In this document: piece after piece, positions 27,876 through 37,704 of the stretch
How positions within the stretch are numbered: the first letter of the stretch is position 1
How the letters are laid out: every line of letters begins with the position of its first letter
Assembly (NCBI GenBank): GCA_034506395.1
Contig: JAPDPQ010000003.1
Coordinates: 1-64,000 of the forward strand
Source: a candidate division KSB1 bacterium
GTDB taxonomy: Bacteria > Zhuqueibacterota > Zhuqueibacteria > Thermofontimicrobiales > Thermofontimicrobiaceae
Length of the DNA: 64,000 nucleotides
Reading direction: 5' to 3'
Program-made: the position numbers and the translations under genes
Notes under the pieces: generated by a model
What the model was told of the DNA's origin: nothing
The model's database searches: none
What the model saw: only the letters and a program-made list of their open reading frames with translations

Positions 27876-28025
27876 GAGTTTGCTCCTTTCAGGTTAGGTG
27901 ATCTTTAAGTCAAAAATTTATCTCCAAAAATGGAAAGCGCTTCTCATCATCACCGATCGAATATTGTAACTGCGGCCAGGTTCTTCACCGTTTGATGGCT
28001 GTGTCAGTGAATGATTCAGAATCGC

Positions 28026-29729
28026 TCAATCGTTTTCGAGGGTCGAAGTATCGCCGATCTCCTCACCCCATTCTTTGGCTTTTAGCAAGCGTCGCATGAT
28101 CTTGCCACTTCGGGTTTTGGGGAGTGAATCGATGAATTCGATCTCCTGTGGCATAGCTAACGGTGAAAGCTTTCTTCGAATAAAATTCATAATGTCCAGT
28201 TCCAAATCGCTACTAGGTTGATACCCTGGCTTTAGCGTGACGAAAGCCTTCACCACTTCCATATTAATCGGGTCAGGCTTACTCACCACCGCGGACTCCG
28301 CCACCGCTGGGTGTTCCAACAAAGCGGATTCAACTTCGAACGGACTGACCAGATGTCCCGCGGTATTGATCACATCATCATCTCGGCCGATAAACCAGAA
28401 ATAACCATCATTATCAATTCTCGCTCGGTCACCAGAAAGATACCATCCATTAATGAATTTTTTTTGATAAGTCGCTTCGTTCTTCCAATAGGTTCGCATC
28501 ATCGCTGGCCAGCCGGGTTTGAATGCGATCAGTCCGACGTGGCCATTGCTGGTCAGGGGCTGATAGGTCTTTGGATCCAGCACTGTAGCAGTGATGCCAG
28601 GGAACGGTCGGCCCATGGAGCCTGGTTTCACCTTCATTCCTGGATAATTGCTGATCATGATTGACCCGGTCTCGGTCTGCCAGTAAGAATCATGGAATGG
28701 CCGACCAAAAACTTTTTCGGACCAGATCACTGCTTCGGCATTGAGCGGTTCGCCCACGCTGACCAGATGGCGCAACGAGCTGAGATCGTATTTCTTGACC
28801 AGTTCATCCCCAGCTTTCATTAACGAGCGAATGGCAGTCGGGGCGGTATACCAGACAGTGATTTTATGCTTCTCGATAAATTGATACCATGCTTCTGCGG
28901 AGAAGCCAGCGTCCAGCACGCACTGTGTGATGCCCAAACTCCAGGGCCCAATGATGCCATAAGAAGTCCCTGTCACCCAACCCGGATCTGCTGTGCACCA
29001 ATAAATATCATTGTCCTGCAAATCTAACACCCATTTCGCAGTCAAATATTGAGAGATAAGCGAATAGTGGACATGTTGTACACCTTTGGGCTGACCGGTG
29101 GTGCCGGAAGTGTAATGCAGCACTGATGGGGTCTCGGCCGTTGAAGGATAGATTTCGAACTGATCCACTGGTTGCGCGGTCGCTAAATTGAAAGCCACTT
29201 CGCGCTCTTGCAACGGCTTCTGGCCATCATAATCCACCACGATGATGTGCTTGAGCGCTGGAAGTTTCTCCCGAATCTTTCTGACTTTTGGAAGATGCTT
29301 TCGTTGGGTGAGGATGGCACAAGTGCCAGCGTTCTCCAGCCGAATATAAAGCGATTCATCCCCGAACGCCGAAAACAGCGGCTGCGCAATTGCCCCGATT
29401 TTCAAAATCCCGAGAAAGCCGAGGTACAGCTCAGGTACCCGATCCAGAAACAAACAGACGCGATCCCCGACCTGAATCCCCAGCTTTCTTAAAAAAGCTC
29501 CGATCGTATTGCTTGCACGACGAATATCATCAAAACTGAACCGCTGCTGCTGACCTTGTGAGTTTTCCCACAGCAATGCTGGCTTGGCGCCTTTTCCTTG
29601 CTCACAGATTCGGTCGGAGCAGTACCAACCGATATTAATCACATCGCCGGGTTTATAATTGAGTTCTTGTTCCGCAATTGACCAATCAAAATGCTTCAGA
29701 CGTTCTTCATAAGAACCAATATTTGACAT
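28026..29729 (-). CDS. AMP-forming acetyl-CoA synthetase-like acyl ligase
   Basis: A 567-residue ANL-superfamily adenylating enzyme. The P-loop-like A3 motif reads YTSGTTGQPKG (about 200-210), with 'YWCTADPGWVTGTSYGI' (acetate-pocket region of AcsA-type enzymes), the A5 'DSYWQTETG', A7 YLSGDRA and A10 SGKIMRRLLK with the catalytic lysine. It resembles Bacillus-type AcsA, so acetate or a short acyl acid is a likely substrate, transferred to CoA or possibly to the carrier protein encoded next. It is 26 nt from acpS and 151 nt from the acp gene, on the same strand. Confidence 0.88.
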   Translation of the reverse strand: MSNIGSYEERLKHFDWSIAEQELNYKPGDVINIGWYCSDRICEQGKGAKPALLWENSQGQQQRFSFDDIRRASNTIGAFLRKLGIQVGDRVCLFLDRVPELYLGFLGILKIGAIAQPLFSAFGDESLYIRLENAGTCAILTQRKHLPKVRKIREKLPALKHIIVVDYDGQKPLQEREVAFNLATAQPVDQFEIYPSTAETPSVLHYTSGTTGQPKGVQHVHYSLISQYLTAKWVLDLQDNDIYWCTADPGWVTGTSYGIIGPWSLGITQCVLDAGFSAEAWYQFIEKHKITVWYTAPTAIRSLMKAGDELVKKYDLSSLRHLVSVGEPLNAEAVIWSEKVFGRPFHDSYWQTETGSIMISNYPGMKVKPGSMGRPFPGITATVLDPKTYQPLTSNGHVGLIAFKPGWPAMMRTYWKNEATYQKKFINGWYLSGDRARIDNDGYFWFIGRDDDVINTAGHLVSPFEVESALLEHPAVAESAVVSKPDPINMEVVKAFVTLKPGYQPSSDLELDIMNFIRRKLSPLAMPQEIEFIDSLPKTRSGKIMRRLLKAKEWGEEIGDTSTLEND

Positions 29730-29754
29730 AATGCCTCCTGAAATTCACTCTCGT

Positions 29755-30162
29755 TCAGCGACCGTCTGACTCATCCATTTGCCCCTTTTCCAAAATCACA
29801 ATAGCCACGGCTAGGGCCTTAAGATGTGACAACGACACATGAACGCTTGTGATCCGCTTCGCTTCGATAATTTCTTTGGCCTTCCCGTATAGCACCAAAT
29901 AGGGTTTTCCCAGTTCATCGCGCCGAACTTCCACATCTTGCCAGCTCAGACCACCCCGCCAGCCTGTCCCAAGCGCTTTGAAAAATGCCTCCTTGGCCGC
30001 GTATCGCACCGCGTAGTTCTGTGCCTGATTTCTTGATTTACCCTCGCAATATTCAATTTCTATTGGAGTAAAAATCTTGTTCACGAGCAAGCGAGATCGA
30101 TCCGCAAGATGCGGCTCAAATCGGGCCACCTCGATCATGTCAATGCCAATACCGTAAATCAA
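29755..30162 (-). CDS. acpS: Holo-[acyl-carrier-protein] synthase
   Basis: A 135-residue phosphopantetheinyl transferase. The Mg2+/CoA site motifs GIGIDMIEV (with Asp8) and YAAKEAFFKALGTG (with Glu of KEAFFKA) are intact, as is the C-terminal HVSLSHLKALAVA. It attaches 4'-phosphopantetheine to carrier proteins. Its place between tdh and the acyl ligase, two genes before a carrier-protein gene, suggests it activates that carrier, though it may also serve general lipid synthesis. Confidence 0.93.
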   Translation of the reverse strand: MIYGIGIDMIEVARFEPHLADRSRLLVNKIFTPIEIEYCEGKSRNQAQNYAVRYAAKEAFFKALGTGWRGGLSWQDVEVRRDELGKPYLVLYGKAKEIIEAKRITSVHVSLSHLKALAVAIVILEKGQMDESDGR

Positions 30163-30326
30163 TTGATCTCCATTTCAATTATCTTCGTTGTCTGAAGTTC
30201 TCTCTATTTGTTAATGTAACCATTTTGAGAAAAACTGTCGACAATTGCTAGATGGCCAAAATCTTTATGGGAAAAATAGCATCGAATCAATCTAGGAATT
30301 CCGCGTCCTTCGGCGGTTGAAACCGA

Positions 30327-31370
30327 TTAGACCTTCAAAACGATCTTGCCGCACTGGCCGGACTTCATTAGCTCAAAACCTTGTTCAAATTCAGCCAATT
30401 GGAGGTGATGGGTGATAACTGGGCTGAGGTCCAATTTTTTTGAGCGCAAAAAATTTCCCGCTTTCTCCCATGTGGAAAACATTTTGCGACCGGTGATTCC
30501 ATACACTCGGATCGCTTTGAAGATGATGAGATTGTTGAACTCCATCGTGACGGGATTGTCGAACACGCCCAATAGAGAAATACGGCCACCTGGGGTGAGC
30601 ATGCGGCAGCCTTGAATGAGGGCATTGGCATTACCAGACATCTCGAGCACCACATCCACCCCATCGCCGCGGGTGGCTTCCATCACCGCCTGATATGCAT
30701 CGACCTTATTAGGGTTCAGCGTGACTGTTGCCCCCATTTTTTTGGCGATATTCAATCGATAATCGTTCAGATCAGTTACGAAAATGTCGGACGCGCCTGA
30801 AATGCGTGCCACCCCCACCGCTAACATGCCGATCGGGCCCGCGCCGATCACCGCTACAGTTTTACCCGCTACGTCCTCGCTCAACACCGTATCAATTGCA
30901 TTTCCCAAAGGTTCTTGAACCGAAGCAAATTCTGCCGGTATTGAAGGGTCATTTTTCCATGCCACAACCTCAGGGATCACCACGTATTCGGCAAATGCTC
31001 CGTTGGTATCTACTCCCAAAATCTTCAAGTTTTTGCATATATGCATGTTGCCAGTACGACATTGCTTGCAATAGCCGCATGGAATATGGGTCTCAGCGGA
31101 AACAAAATCTCCAATCCGCAATGACTTCACGCCTGGTCCCAATTTTACTATTTCACCTGCCACCTCATGTCCCATAATTTGCGGCGGACGGACATGTTGC
31201 TCAGCCCATGAATTCCATTTATAAATATGCAAATCAGAGCCACAAATCGAAGTCACCTTAACTTTGACCAAAACTTCTCCCTCGCCTGGTTCTGGGATTG
31301 CAACGGTTCGCAGCTCTGCTCCAGGTCCAGGCGCGGCCTTCACCACCGCTCTCATCTTCTCATTCGCCAT
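30327..31370 (-). CDS. tdh: L-threonine 3-dehydrogenase
   Basis: A 347-residue zinc-dependent medium-chain dehydrogenase, oxidising L-threonine to 2-amino-3-oxobutyrate with NAD+. Catalytic zinc residues are in SICGSDLHIYKWNSW and MGHEVAGE; the structural zinc set is CGYCKQCRTGNMHIC; the Rossmann motif is GAGPIGM. The ending 'ELMKSGQCGKIVLKV' and the 'GRKMFSTW' segment are specific to Tdh. AAGGAG lies 8 nt before the ATG. It begins 33 nt after the PLD-like gene, and its product feeds kbl at the other end of the cluster. Confidence 0.93.
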   Translation of the reverse strand: MANEKMRAVVKAAPGPGAELRTVAIPEPGEGEVLVKVKVTSICGSDLHIYKWNSWAEQHVRPPQIMGHEVAGEIVKLGPGVKSLRIGDFVSAETHIPCGYCKQCRTGNMHICKNLKILGVDTNGAFAEYVVIPEVVAWKNDPSIPAEFASVQEPLGNAIDTVLSEDVAGKTVAVIGAGPIGMLAVGVARISGASDIFVTDLNDYRLNIAKKMGATVTLNPNKVDAYQAVMEATRGDGVDVVLEMSGNANALIQGCRMLTPGGRISLLGVFDNPVTMEFNNLIIFKAIRVYGITGRKMFSTWEKAGNFLRSKKLDLSPVITHHLQLAEFEQGFELMKSGQCGKIVLKV

Positions 31371-31403
31371 ATTGTCATTCTCCTTAATAATATCGATATC
31401 CGA

Positions 31404-32933
31404 TCAACGCAACACGATTAATTTCTTCATTAAGCGCATCTCATCAAGTTTCAATTGATAATAATAAACTCCAGAGCTCACTGCTTCCCCATGATCATCC
31501 GTGCCATCCCAGAAAATCTGATAGCTCCCGCCAGCCTGGAGTCCACGAACCAACGTCTTTATCTGTTGCCCCATCAGGTTAAAGATCGCCAACTCCACAT
31601 CTCTCAGAGAATGCCCATCAAATTGATAATGGATCGCTGTGGCATCATTGAACGGATTGGGATAATTCTGAAACAGTTGCGGCGATCTCGAATGCAATCT
31701 TTCCCGATCTGAATCTACCGACGTGGCAATCAGCGGTTCTTTCCCCCCAGCCTTGTGATAGCGATCAGCGAATTCCTGCAAATAGAGATTGGCGATCGTC
31801 GAATCCTTGATGATCAAAAAATTCTCGTCATTCAACGTCTCCGCCGCGTTGCTCCAATTATAAGAACCGGTCACTACCATCGGCTGTCCTGGTCCACCAT
31901 CGGCATCGATGATCAAGTATTTGTGATGCAAGGTCCCAAATTCTCCATCCAAATGGACATCGGCGGGCGGATTCCACGGTTTGCTGCCGCTTCCAATCAT
32001 ATTTAAATATTGGCTGGAGCTATTGCCATAATTTTCTTCATAATCAAACACGCCTTTCACCTTGAAATCAGGAATGGTCTGCCATTTGGCACGCATGGCA
32101 TCAGCAATTTTATTGGGGTTGGTACTCTGTTGGAAGATCAACATGCAAAAGTAGAGGGAACTTTTCGAACGTTGAATAGCATCAACGAGGAAATTCACTC
32201 CGCCATCTGTGGGACTCATGTATTGCTGGATTTCGATACCATTGATGATAAATTTATGGGGCGTGTTATTGGTCTTGCGGTAGCTGAAGCGCGATTTTGC
32301 AGGATCGGGCACATCGGTATCGCTGCCCCACATTTCATTGAACTCGGCGGTGTAGCAGCTTGCCAGCGCTCGATCCTGAATCTCAATGGCGTTTTCAGCG
32401 TTTTCGGTAGTGGCCGATTTGGTTAAATTATATGAGCCGGTCCAAACCCAATCATCCAAAGCCGAGCTTGTATCGCGATTGTCCACTACCATAAATTTAT
32501 TATGCATGGCTGCTTGACCATCATTATTGCCGAACCGATCACTAATCATCGGGATCTTTGCCTCTTTGAGCAGCCGAATAGCATTGCTCTCTTCTCTATT
32601 TTTGTCATAATCATAAATGATTCGAATTTTGACCCCTCGCTTATAGGCATTTATTAATACCTGTGCTGGCGAATCAAAATCGCTACTACCAATGAGATAA
32701 AAACAGAGGTCGATGGAATATTTAGCCGAATTGACGCGCTGGGCAAAGCGATTAAAGATATTGGTCCGTTCGGCGATCCGACCGTATCTGGCATAGCTCG
32801 GATCAACTGATTGACTGAAATAAACTCGAATTTCTCCTGAGGATGTTTGGACAGCTTGCGAAAAGAGGCTCGGCAGTTCGACTACCGCTTGAAACAAGAC
32901 ACATATTGCAACCAGAACCACATTGCTTTTCAC
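31404..32933 (-). CDS. Secreted phospholipase D-like protein with type IX-like C-terminal domain
   Basis: A 509-residue protein with a GTG start at 32933 and a signal peptide (about 1-30). It carries two PLD motifs, HNKFMVVD (about residue 143) and HHKYLIID (about 335), each HxKx4D, so the active site of a phosphodiesterase or nuclease is complete. The C-terminal domain (about 425-509) has QNYPNPFNDAT, 'VELAIFNLMGQQIKTLV' and 'WDGTDDHGEAVSSGVYYY', the FlgD/type IX sorting form. Substrate (DNA or phospholipid) is unknown. A strong promoter lies 63 nt upstream; tdh follows 33 nt downstream and may share the transcript. Confidence 0.87.
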   Translation of the reverse strand: MKSNVVLVAICVLFQAVVELPSLFSQAVQTSSGEIRVYFSQSVDPSYARYGRIAERTNIFNRFAQRVNSAKYSIDLCFYLIGSSDFDSPAQVLINAYKRGVKIRIIYDYDKNREESNAIRLLKEAKIPMISDRFGNNDGQAAMHNKFMVVDNRDTSSALDDWVWTGSYNLTKSATTENAENAIEIQDRALASCYTAEFNEMWGSDTDVPDPAKSRFSYRKTNNTPHKFIINGIEIQQYMSPTDGGVNFLVDAIQRSKSSLYFCMLIFQQSTNPNKIADAMRAKWQTIPDFKVKGVFDYEENYGNSSSQYLNMIGSGSKPWNPPADVHLDGEFGTLHHKYLIIDADGGPGQPMVVTGSYNWSNAAETLNDENFLIIKDSTIANLYLQEFADRYHKAGGKEPLIATSVDSDRERLHSRSPQLFQNYPNPFNDATAIHYQFDGHSLRDVELAIFNLMGQQIKTLVRGLQAGGSYQIFWDGTDDHGEAVSSGVYYYQLKLDEMRLMKKLIVLR

Positions 32934-32995
32934 ACACCAGCCCTAGATTAATAACCATTCAATTAGACTCTTTAACATAAAAAATTTTTAGACTA

Positions 32996-33024
32996 AATAT
33001 AAACATAATTCCAGTTCTAGTCAA
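32996..33024 (-). promoter_or_regulatory. Promoter of the PLD-tdh-kbl transcript
   Basis: On the minus strand TTGACT (33024-33019), 17 nt, TATATT (33001-32996). It lies 63 nt before the GTG of the PLD-like gene and back to back with a promoter on the plus strand. Confidence 0.6.
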
Positions 33025-33100
33025 GCAATAATTTTTAAATTCTTGATGCGGCAGATGAGCTGAAGGAATCGTCCCGTTCGGGAAAATACAAAAAAATGAC

Positions 33101-33129
33101 TTGACTCTTTTAATAAAAATTCTTATGTT
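33101..33129 (+). promoter_or_regulatory. Promoter of the Fn3 lipoprotein gene
   Basis: TTGACT (33101-33106), 17 nt, TATGTT (33124-33129) on the plus strand, about 50 nt before the ATG at 33179. It diverges from the PLD promoter, so one regulator could act on both. Confidence 0.45.
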
Positions 33130-33178
33130 TCGGCGCTTTTGAATTGATAGGAGAAGAAGTCGAAATGGTGCATGCGAT

Positions 33179-34168
33179 ATGCATTCCGTAACCTTGATCC
33201 AAAGGATTATTTTGTGCATTGCAGTATTTGGCCTCAATGGGTGTGAAAAAAGGGCAGTGCCCCCAGACGCCAACCATTTGACGTTTCCATCGGGAATTCG
33301 GATTTCCAGCAACGCTTCCGAGCTTAAGCTCTATTGGAAGCCAATGATACAAAACGATATTATCGGATATAAAATTTATTTCGGCACCAGCGAACAAAAC
33401 TATTCTGATACCATCATGGTCGGAAAAGACACAACAAGCTTTACGATCGGAAACCTGGCGCCAGATCAACAATATTTTTGTGCTATCTCCACTGTGGATG
33501 CCAACAATAGAGAGAGCGAGCTATCGGAACGAATTATGGCCCGAACCTACATCGCTTACGAAGATTTTTCACAGGACCAAGGGCAGCTTGATACAATCAA
33601 ATGGCATTATGAGCCAGGATATACTGTACCAGTAATCCAGGGAATGGTTGGTGCTGCAGATATCCAATTTAATGATGTGAAAATGCGTCGCAGCTTTGGC
33701 CAATATCTCGCCTACACCCCATTGAATAATTTTGCTGTCGATTGCCAGTTCATGCTGGGAGTGCCAAATGTGGGTGGCGCTGGGCTGATGATTCGCTCGG
33801 AGCTCGCCCGACCAGATAAATATTACAAAGGTTACAACGCCTTTCTATTCTGGAATCTGACCAATTGGGAACTACGGCTCGAAGAAAGCGCCGCTGACCG
33901 TCATGCCATGAGGTCGCCTCAACCAGCAAAAATTCCAGAGATTCGACCCGATGAATGGGTGAAATTAACTTTAGCCTATAAAAGCGGCGCAATTGAAGCC
34001 ATTGCTTATCGTCTCTCTGATTATTCGGTTTTGGCCTCTCTTGCGGCTGTGGATTCGAGTGGAGGAAAGCGCCCAAATGACGCAGACAAATTCTGCGGTT
34101 TCTTCACCACTCAATACGGAAATAATGTGATTTATGCTGACAATTTCGGCATCCGAAGATTAGATTAG
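33179..34168 (+). CDS. Fibronectin III lipoprotein with LamG/DUF1080-like domain
   Basis: A 329-residue protein. The leader ends in a lipobox at Cys22 (LNGC). Residues about 40-125 form a fibronectin type III domain ('IIGYKIYFGTSEQNYSD', 'YFCAISTVDANNRESELS'). The remaining part, with 'MRRSFGQYLAYTPLNNFAVD', IMARTYIAYEDFS and a terminal 'VIYADNFGIRRLD', looks like a concanavalin-like jelly roll such as DUF1080/LamG, which often bind sugars. The ribosome site is weak, and a shorter start is possible. Likely an envelope-anchored carbohydrate-binding protein. Confidence 0.7.
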   Translation: MHSVTLIQRIILCIAVFGLNGCEKRAVPPDANHLTFPSGIRISSNASELKLYWKPMIQNDIIGYKIYFGTSEQNYSDTIMVGKDTTSFTIGNLAPDQQYFCAISTVDANNRESELSERIMARTYIAYEDFSQDQGQLDTIKWHYEPGYTVPVIQGMVGAADIQFNDVKMRRSFGQYLAYTPLNNFAVDCQFMLGVPNVGGAGLMIRSELARPDKYYKGYNAFLFWNLTNWELRLEESAADRHAMRSPQPAKIPEIRPDEWVKLTLAYKSGAIEAIAYRLSDYSVLASLAAVDSSGGKRPNDADKFCGFFTTQYGNNVIYADNFGIRRLD

Positions 34169-34565
34169 AAGTTCAAGCTCACCACTATTTAATCAATATT
34201 GCAGATGAACGTTTGGGCCTCGCTGCTGATCCATATGAGCACGATAGCTAGCGGGCTCATTTCCATCTTCGGATGGAGGAGCCAAACAAAGTACTGTGAG
34301 TGAACTGTTTCTATAAGCATCTCTCCGCACGCATCGCGAGAATGGACCATTCTCATTGAAGCGAAATCATTCGACTCATCGAGTCCTCAAAGCCCTTTTT
34401 TTCTGAGAAAGATAGATCTGAAAATAGATTTTTTAAGGTAATCCATCTCGAACCTCGCGCTATTTGGCCTTACTCAGTTCATTCGATTCATAATCGCGCC
34501 ATTTTTTTGCTCAATCAGTGATCCAAATTTGAAAGCCCCACTGGCCTTTACAGCAAAAATTCCAC
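34169..34565. other. Intergenic region with one tetraloop hairpin
   Basis: About 400 nt between the Fn3 lipoprotein gene and the promoter of the next operon. Apart from the hairpin listed separately, I see no gene or RNA. Confidence 0.4.
34254..34283 (+). terminator. UUCG-tetraloop hairpin after the Fn3 lipoprotein gene
   Basis: GGCTC (34254-34258) pairs with GAGCC (34279-34283), and CCATC-TTCG-GATGG (34263-34276) forms the inner stem capped by a very stable UUCG loop. It lies 86 nt after the stop. No T-run follows, so it may be a 3'-end processing or stability hairpin rather than a true intrinsic terminator. Confidence 0.4.
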
Positions 34566-34594
34566 TTGACTTCTATCAAATTTTCTGATAAATT
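34566..34594 (+). promoter_or_regulatory. Promoter of the gluzincin-BamA operon
   Basis: TTGACT (34566-34571), 17 nt, TAAATT (34589-34594). Transcription would start near 34601, about 150 nt before the ATG at 34753. Confidence 0.5.
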
Positions 34595-34752
34595 GAACCA
34601 ATAGATAACCCAAAAGTATATAATATGAAAATCTGTTTGACCTCTCCAGGGGTTCTATTCGAAAGCTTAGAAATTTTTTTCAATAGCTCACAGTCCTTTA
34701 AATGATACCTTGGAGCAGGTCGCTGTTTCGAATGGATACGAACCAATAATGG

Positions 34753-37692
34753 ATGAGGATAGAGGTGTCTCGATCGATTCGATGCATGGCAATGGCCATA
34801 GCGATGATTTTTATCGCTTATTCGAGGGGGGAGGCGCAATACTATTTCGGACGCAATAAGGTCCAATATAACAATTTCAAGTGGTACATTTTAAAAACCG
34901 AGCATTTCGATATTTATTTTTATCCAGAGATGCGAGAGCTGACCGACATTGGTGCATCTTGGGCTGAGGAAAGTTATCGGTTCTTAGAGGATAAATTTAA
35001 CCACAATATCACCAATCGAATCCCGCTGATCTTTTATTCAAATCATTCCCATTTCCAGCAAACCAATACTATCCCCTATCTGCTCCCAGAGGGTGTTGGT
35101 GGCTTCTTTGAGTTCATAAAAGGGCGCGTGGTCGTCCCTTCCAATGGATCGATCCGCGATTTCAAAAAGGTGATTCGACATGAGCTGGTTCATGTTTTCA
35201 CTCATAGCAAGCATTATCGCGTGCTGAAAGATCATCGCAAGACCCATTTTCCAGCTCTTCCGCTCTGGTTTGTTGAGGGACTTGCCGAATATTGGTCCGA
35301 GGGGTGGAACGACGAAGCCGAAATGTTCATTAAAGATGCTGTGTTGCATAACTACCTGGTGCCGCTGGAGCAGATGTATAGCATCTATGGCACATTTCTG
35401 ATGTATAAAGAGGGGCAAGCGATCATCAAGTTTATCGCCGATCAATATGGCGAACATAAAATCGTGCAATTGATCGAAAATGCTTGGAAGGAAGATAACT
35501 TCTCCAACGTCTTAAAGCTCACCATAGGGTTGAACTATCAGGAGTTCGATAAACAGTGGCTTTATTATTTGAAGAAGCAACATTACCCAATTATGGCCAA
35601 AAACGATTTTCCCGAGATGATCGCGGAACCGATTACTTACCTAGGCATCAATACCAAGCCGGCTTGCTATCGATCTCATGGTAAAAACATCATGGCATTT
35701 GTTTCCAATCGCACTGGCTATTCGAATATTTATCACATGCCTCTGTCTGAGGAAAAATCCGATAAGGAACGCGGCGTAGAAGTCCTGATCAAAGGCGAAC
35801 GAACCAATGAATTCGAATCATTCCACGTTCTTAATAGCAAAATTGACGTCAATGACCAGGGCACATTGGCATTCGTGTCCAAAAGCGGAGAGAGCGATGT
35901 CATCTATCTGTACGACATTCATCAAAGGAAAATGGTTAATAGCTTTCGATTCGACAACATAGTCACCATGTTTTCACCCTCCTGGTCGACGGATCAGCAA
36001 AAGTTGGCATTCACTGGCATCAGTTTCGATGGCAAAAGCGATCTCTATGTGATTGATGTTGCCACTGGTCACCTGGATCGGCTTACCAATGATTTTTACG
36101 ATGATCGGGATCCGATCTGGGACCGAAGCGACCAGTTCATTTATTTCAGCTCCGATCGATCCGTTATTGATGATTCGAGCTATTACAATCTCTTTGCTTA
36201 TCATTTAATAACCGGAGAGATCAGCTATGTAACGTATGGAAGATCCAACGACTATTCTCCAGCCTTATCTCCCGATAATCGCTATTTGGCTTTTACCTCG
36301 GATCGGGATGGGGCGTTCAACATCTGGCTAATTGAAAATCCGAATGGCTCGTTGCCACAGATCATCGCTGGGTTGGGCGAGGCTCTCACCCCGCTTCCAG
36401 TGGTTCGACCGTGCTTTTCCCTGATGGATCAGCGCCTTGCCGCGAAAAAGATCACCAACTTTACAACTGGTGCCTATGATCCAGAATGGGTGGATGAGAA
36501 CCAGTTATTGTTCACCGCGTTCGAAAAATTTTCGTTTCAAATCCATCGTTTGGATAAGGTGATTGCTCGAAACGAAAACGCGATAGTGGTTCAAAAGGAC
36601 ACCTTATTGCCCAAAACTCAGTTGAACCCACTGCCCAAAATCGCCGCAGAGTCTAAGGTTTCGGCCGTAAAATATAAACCGAAATTCAACCTGGATGTCG
36701 CCCAAAGCTCGGTGATGCAGGACCCGATCTTTGGCGTTTCTGGCGGAGCCCAGCTTGCGATGAGCGATATGTTGGGCAATTATCAATATCATTTTCTCAT
36801 TTATAACAACGCCCAGACGCGGGATGAATTTTTTGAGAGTTTCAACGTCGCAATTTCTCGGCTTGACCTGTCGCATCGAATGAATTACGCTGTGGGGTTG
36901 TATCATTTCGCTGGCCGTTATTTCAACTGGTACGAGGGGTTCTTTTACGAACGGCGGTATGGCGGCTTTGGTTCAATTAGCTACCCGCTCTCGGTGTTCG
37001 AACGGGTCGAGGCCAGCATCAATTTCCGGCACTCATATAAAGATTGGTACGGCTTAAACAACGGCAGAAACGCGCTGCTGCTATCAAATTTCATTGGTTT
37101 TGTTCGGGACAACTCGCTCTGGGGGCCCTCTGGCCCGATGGATGGCGAACGCATCAATATCACACTGGGAAACACGCTGGACGTTCAGCACTCCAATGTC
37201 AATTTCTATACGATCATTTTCGATGCCCGCAAATATTTCCGGCTGTCGCGCCGCGTGACCTTCGCCACTCGCGCCATGACTCGCTACAATCACGGCAAAG
37301 AAGCGCTACCATTCGTAATGGGAGGAAGCTGGGACCTGCGCGGTTATCGCCGCTGGTCACTTTGGGGCAATAAGATCTTTTTGGTGAATGGCGAGCTAAG
37401 GTTTCCGTTTATCGATCGGTTCAACATTAATTTCCCATTCGGTGGTATGGGGTTCAGCGCCATCCGCGGCGCCAGTTTTATCGATCTGGGCAATGCCTGG
37501 GACAATCAACTGAAATCAGTTTTGGGCAGCATGGGCTTGGGTATTCGATGGCAGTTGGGTGGGTTTCTCGTGTTGCGTTTCGACTTTGGCAAGAAATTCC
37601 AATTCAACGACTCCCACGAGCTCCTCAATCCTGCCAAATTCCACATGGAAAAAGGTATATTTAAGCAGTTTTTCTTCGGTTGGGACTTTTAA
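34753..37692 (+). CDS. Gluzincin peptidase - TolB propeller - BamA-like barrel fusion
   Basis: A 979-residue outer-membrane protein. Residues 1-28 form a signal peptide. Residues about 40-280 are a gluzincin metallopeptidase-like domain with HELVH (143-147) and the third ligand Glu175 in 'WFVEGLAEYWSEG'. Residues about 300-640 hold PD40/TolB-type propeller repeats ('FSPSWSTDQQKLAFTG', 'YSPALSPDNRYLAFTSDRDG'). Residues about 660-979 form a BamA/TamA-like 'bacterial surface antigen' barrel with LRGY (the barrel-signature region), 'GSMGLGIRWQLGGFLVLRFD' and a final WDF. The zinc site is intact. Likely a surface or periplasmic protease or assembly factor; a BamB-like gene follows 12 nt later. Confidence 0.85.
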   Translation: MRIEVSRSIRCMAMAIAMIFIAYSRGEAQYYFGRNKVQYNNFKWYILKTEHFDIYFYPEMRELTDIGASWAEESYRFLEDKFNHNITNRIPLIFYSNHSHFQQTNTIPYLLPEGVGGFFEFIKGRVVVPSNGSIRDFKKVIRHELVHVFTHSKHYRVLKDHRKTHFPALPLWFVEGLAEYWSEGWNDEAEMFIKDAVLHNYLVPLEQMYSIYGTFLMYKEGQAIIKFIADQYGEHKIVQLIENAWKEDNFSNVLKLTIGLNYQEFDKQWLYYLKKQHYPIMAKNDFPEMIAEPITYLGINTKPACYRSHGKNIMAFVSNRTGYSNIYHMPLSEEKSDKERGVEVLIKGERTNEFESFHVLNSKIDVNDQGTLAFVSKSGESDVIYLYDIHQRKMVNSFRFDNIVTMFSPSWSTDQQKLAFTGISFDGKSDLYVIDVATGHLDRLTNDFYDDRDPIWDRSDQFIYFSSDRSVIDDSSYYNLFAYHLITGEISYVTYGRSNDYSPALSPDNRYLAFTSDRDGAFNIWLIENPNGSLPQIIAGLGEALTPLPVVRPCFSLMDQRLAAKKITNFTTGAYDPEWVDENQLLFTAFEKFSFQIHRLDKVIARNENAIVVQKDTLLPKTQLNPLPKIAAESKVSAVKYKPKFNLDVAQSSVMQDPIFGVSGGAQLAMSDMLGNYQYHFLIYNNAQTRDEFFESFNVAISRLDLSHRMNYAVGLYHFAGRYFNWYEGFFYERRYGGFGSISYPLSVFERVEASINFRHSYKDWYGLNNGRNALLLSNFIGFVRDNSLWGPSGPMDGERINITLGNTLDVQHSNVNFYTIIFDARKYFRLSRRVTFATRAMTRYNHGKEALPFVMGGSWDLRGYRRWSLWGNKIFLVNGELRFPFIDRFNINFPFGGMGFSAIRGASFIDLGNAWDNQLKSVLGSMGLGIRWQLGGFLVLRFDFGKKFQFNDSHELLNPAKFHMEKGIFKQFFFGWDF

Positions 37693-37704
37693 TACGGGTG
37701 ACAC

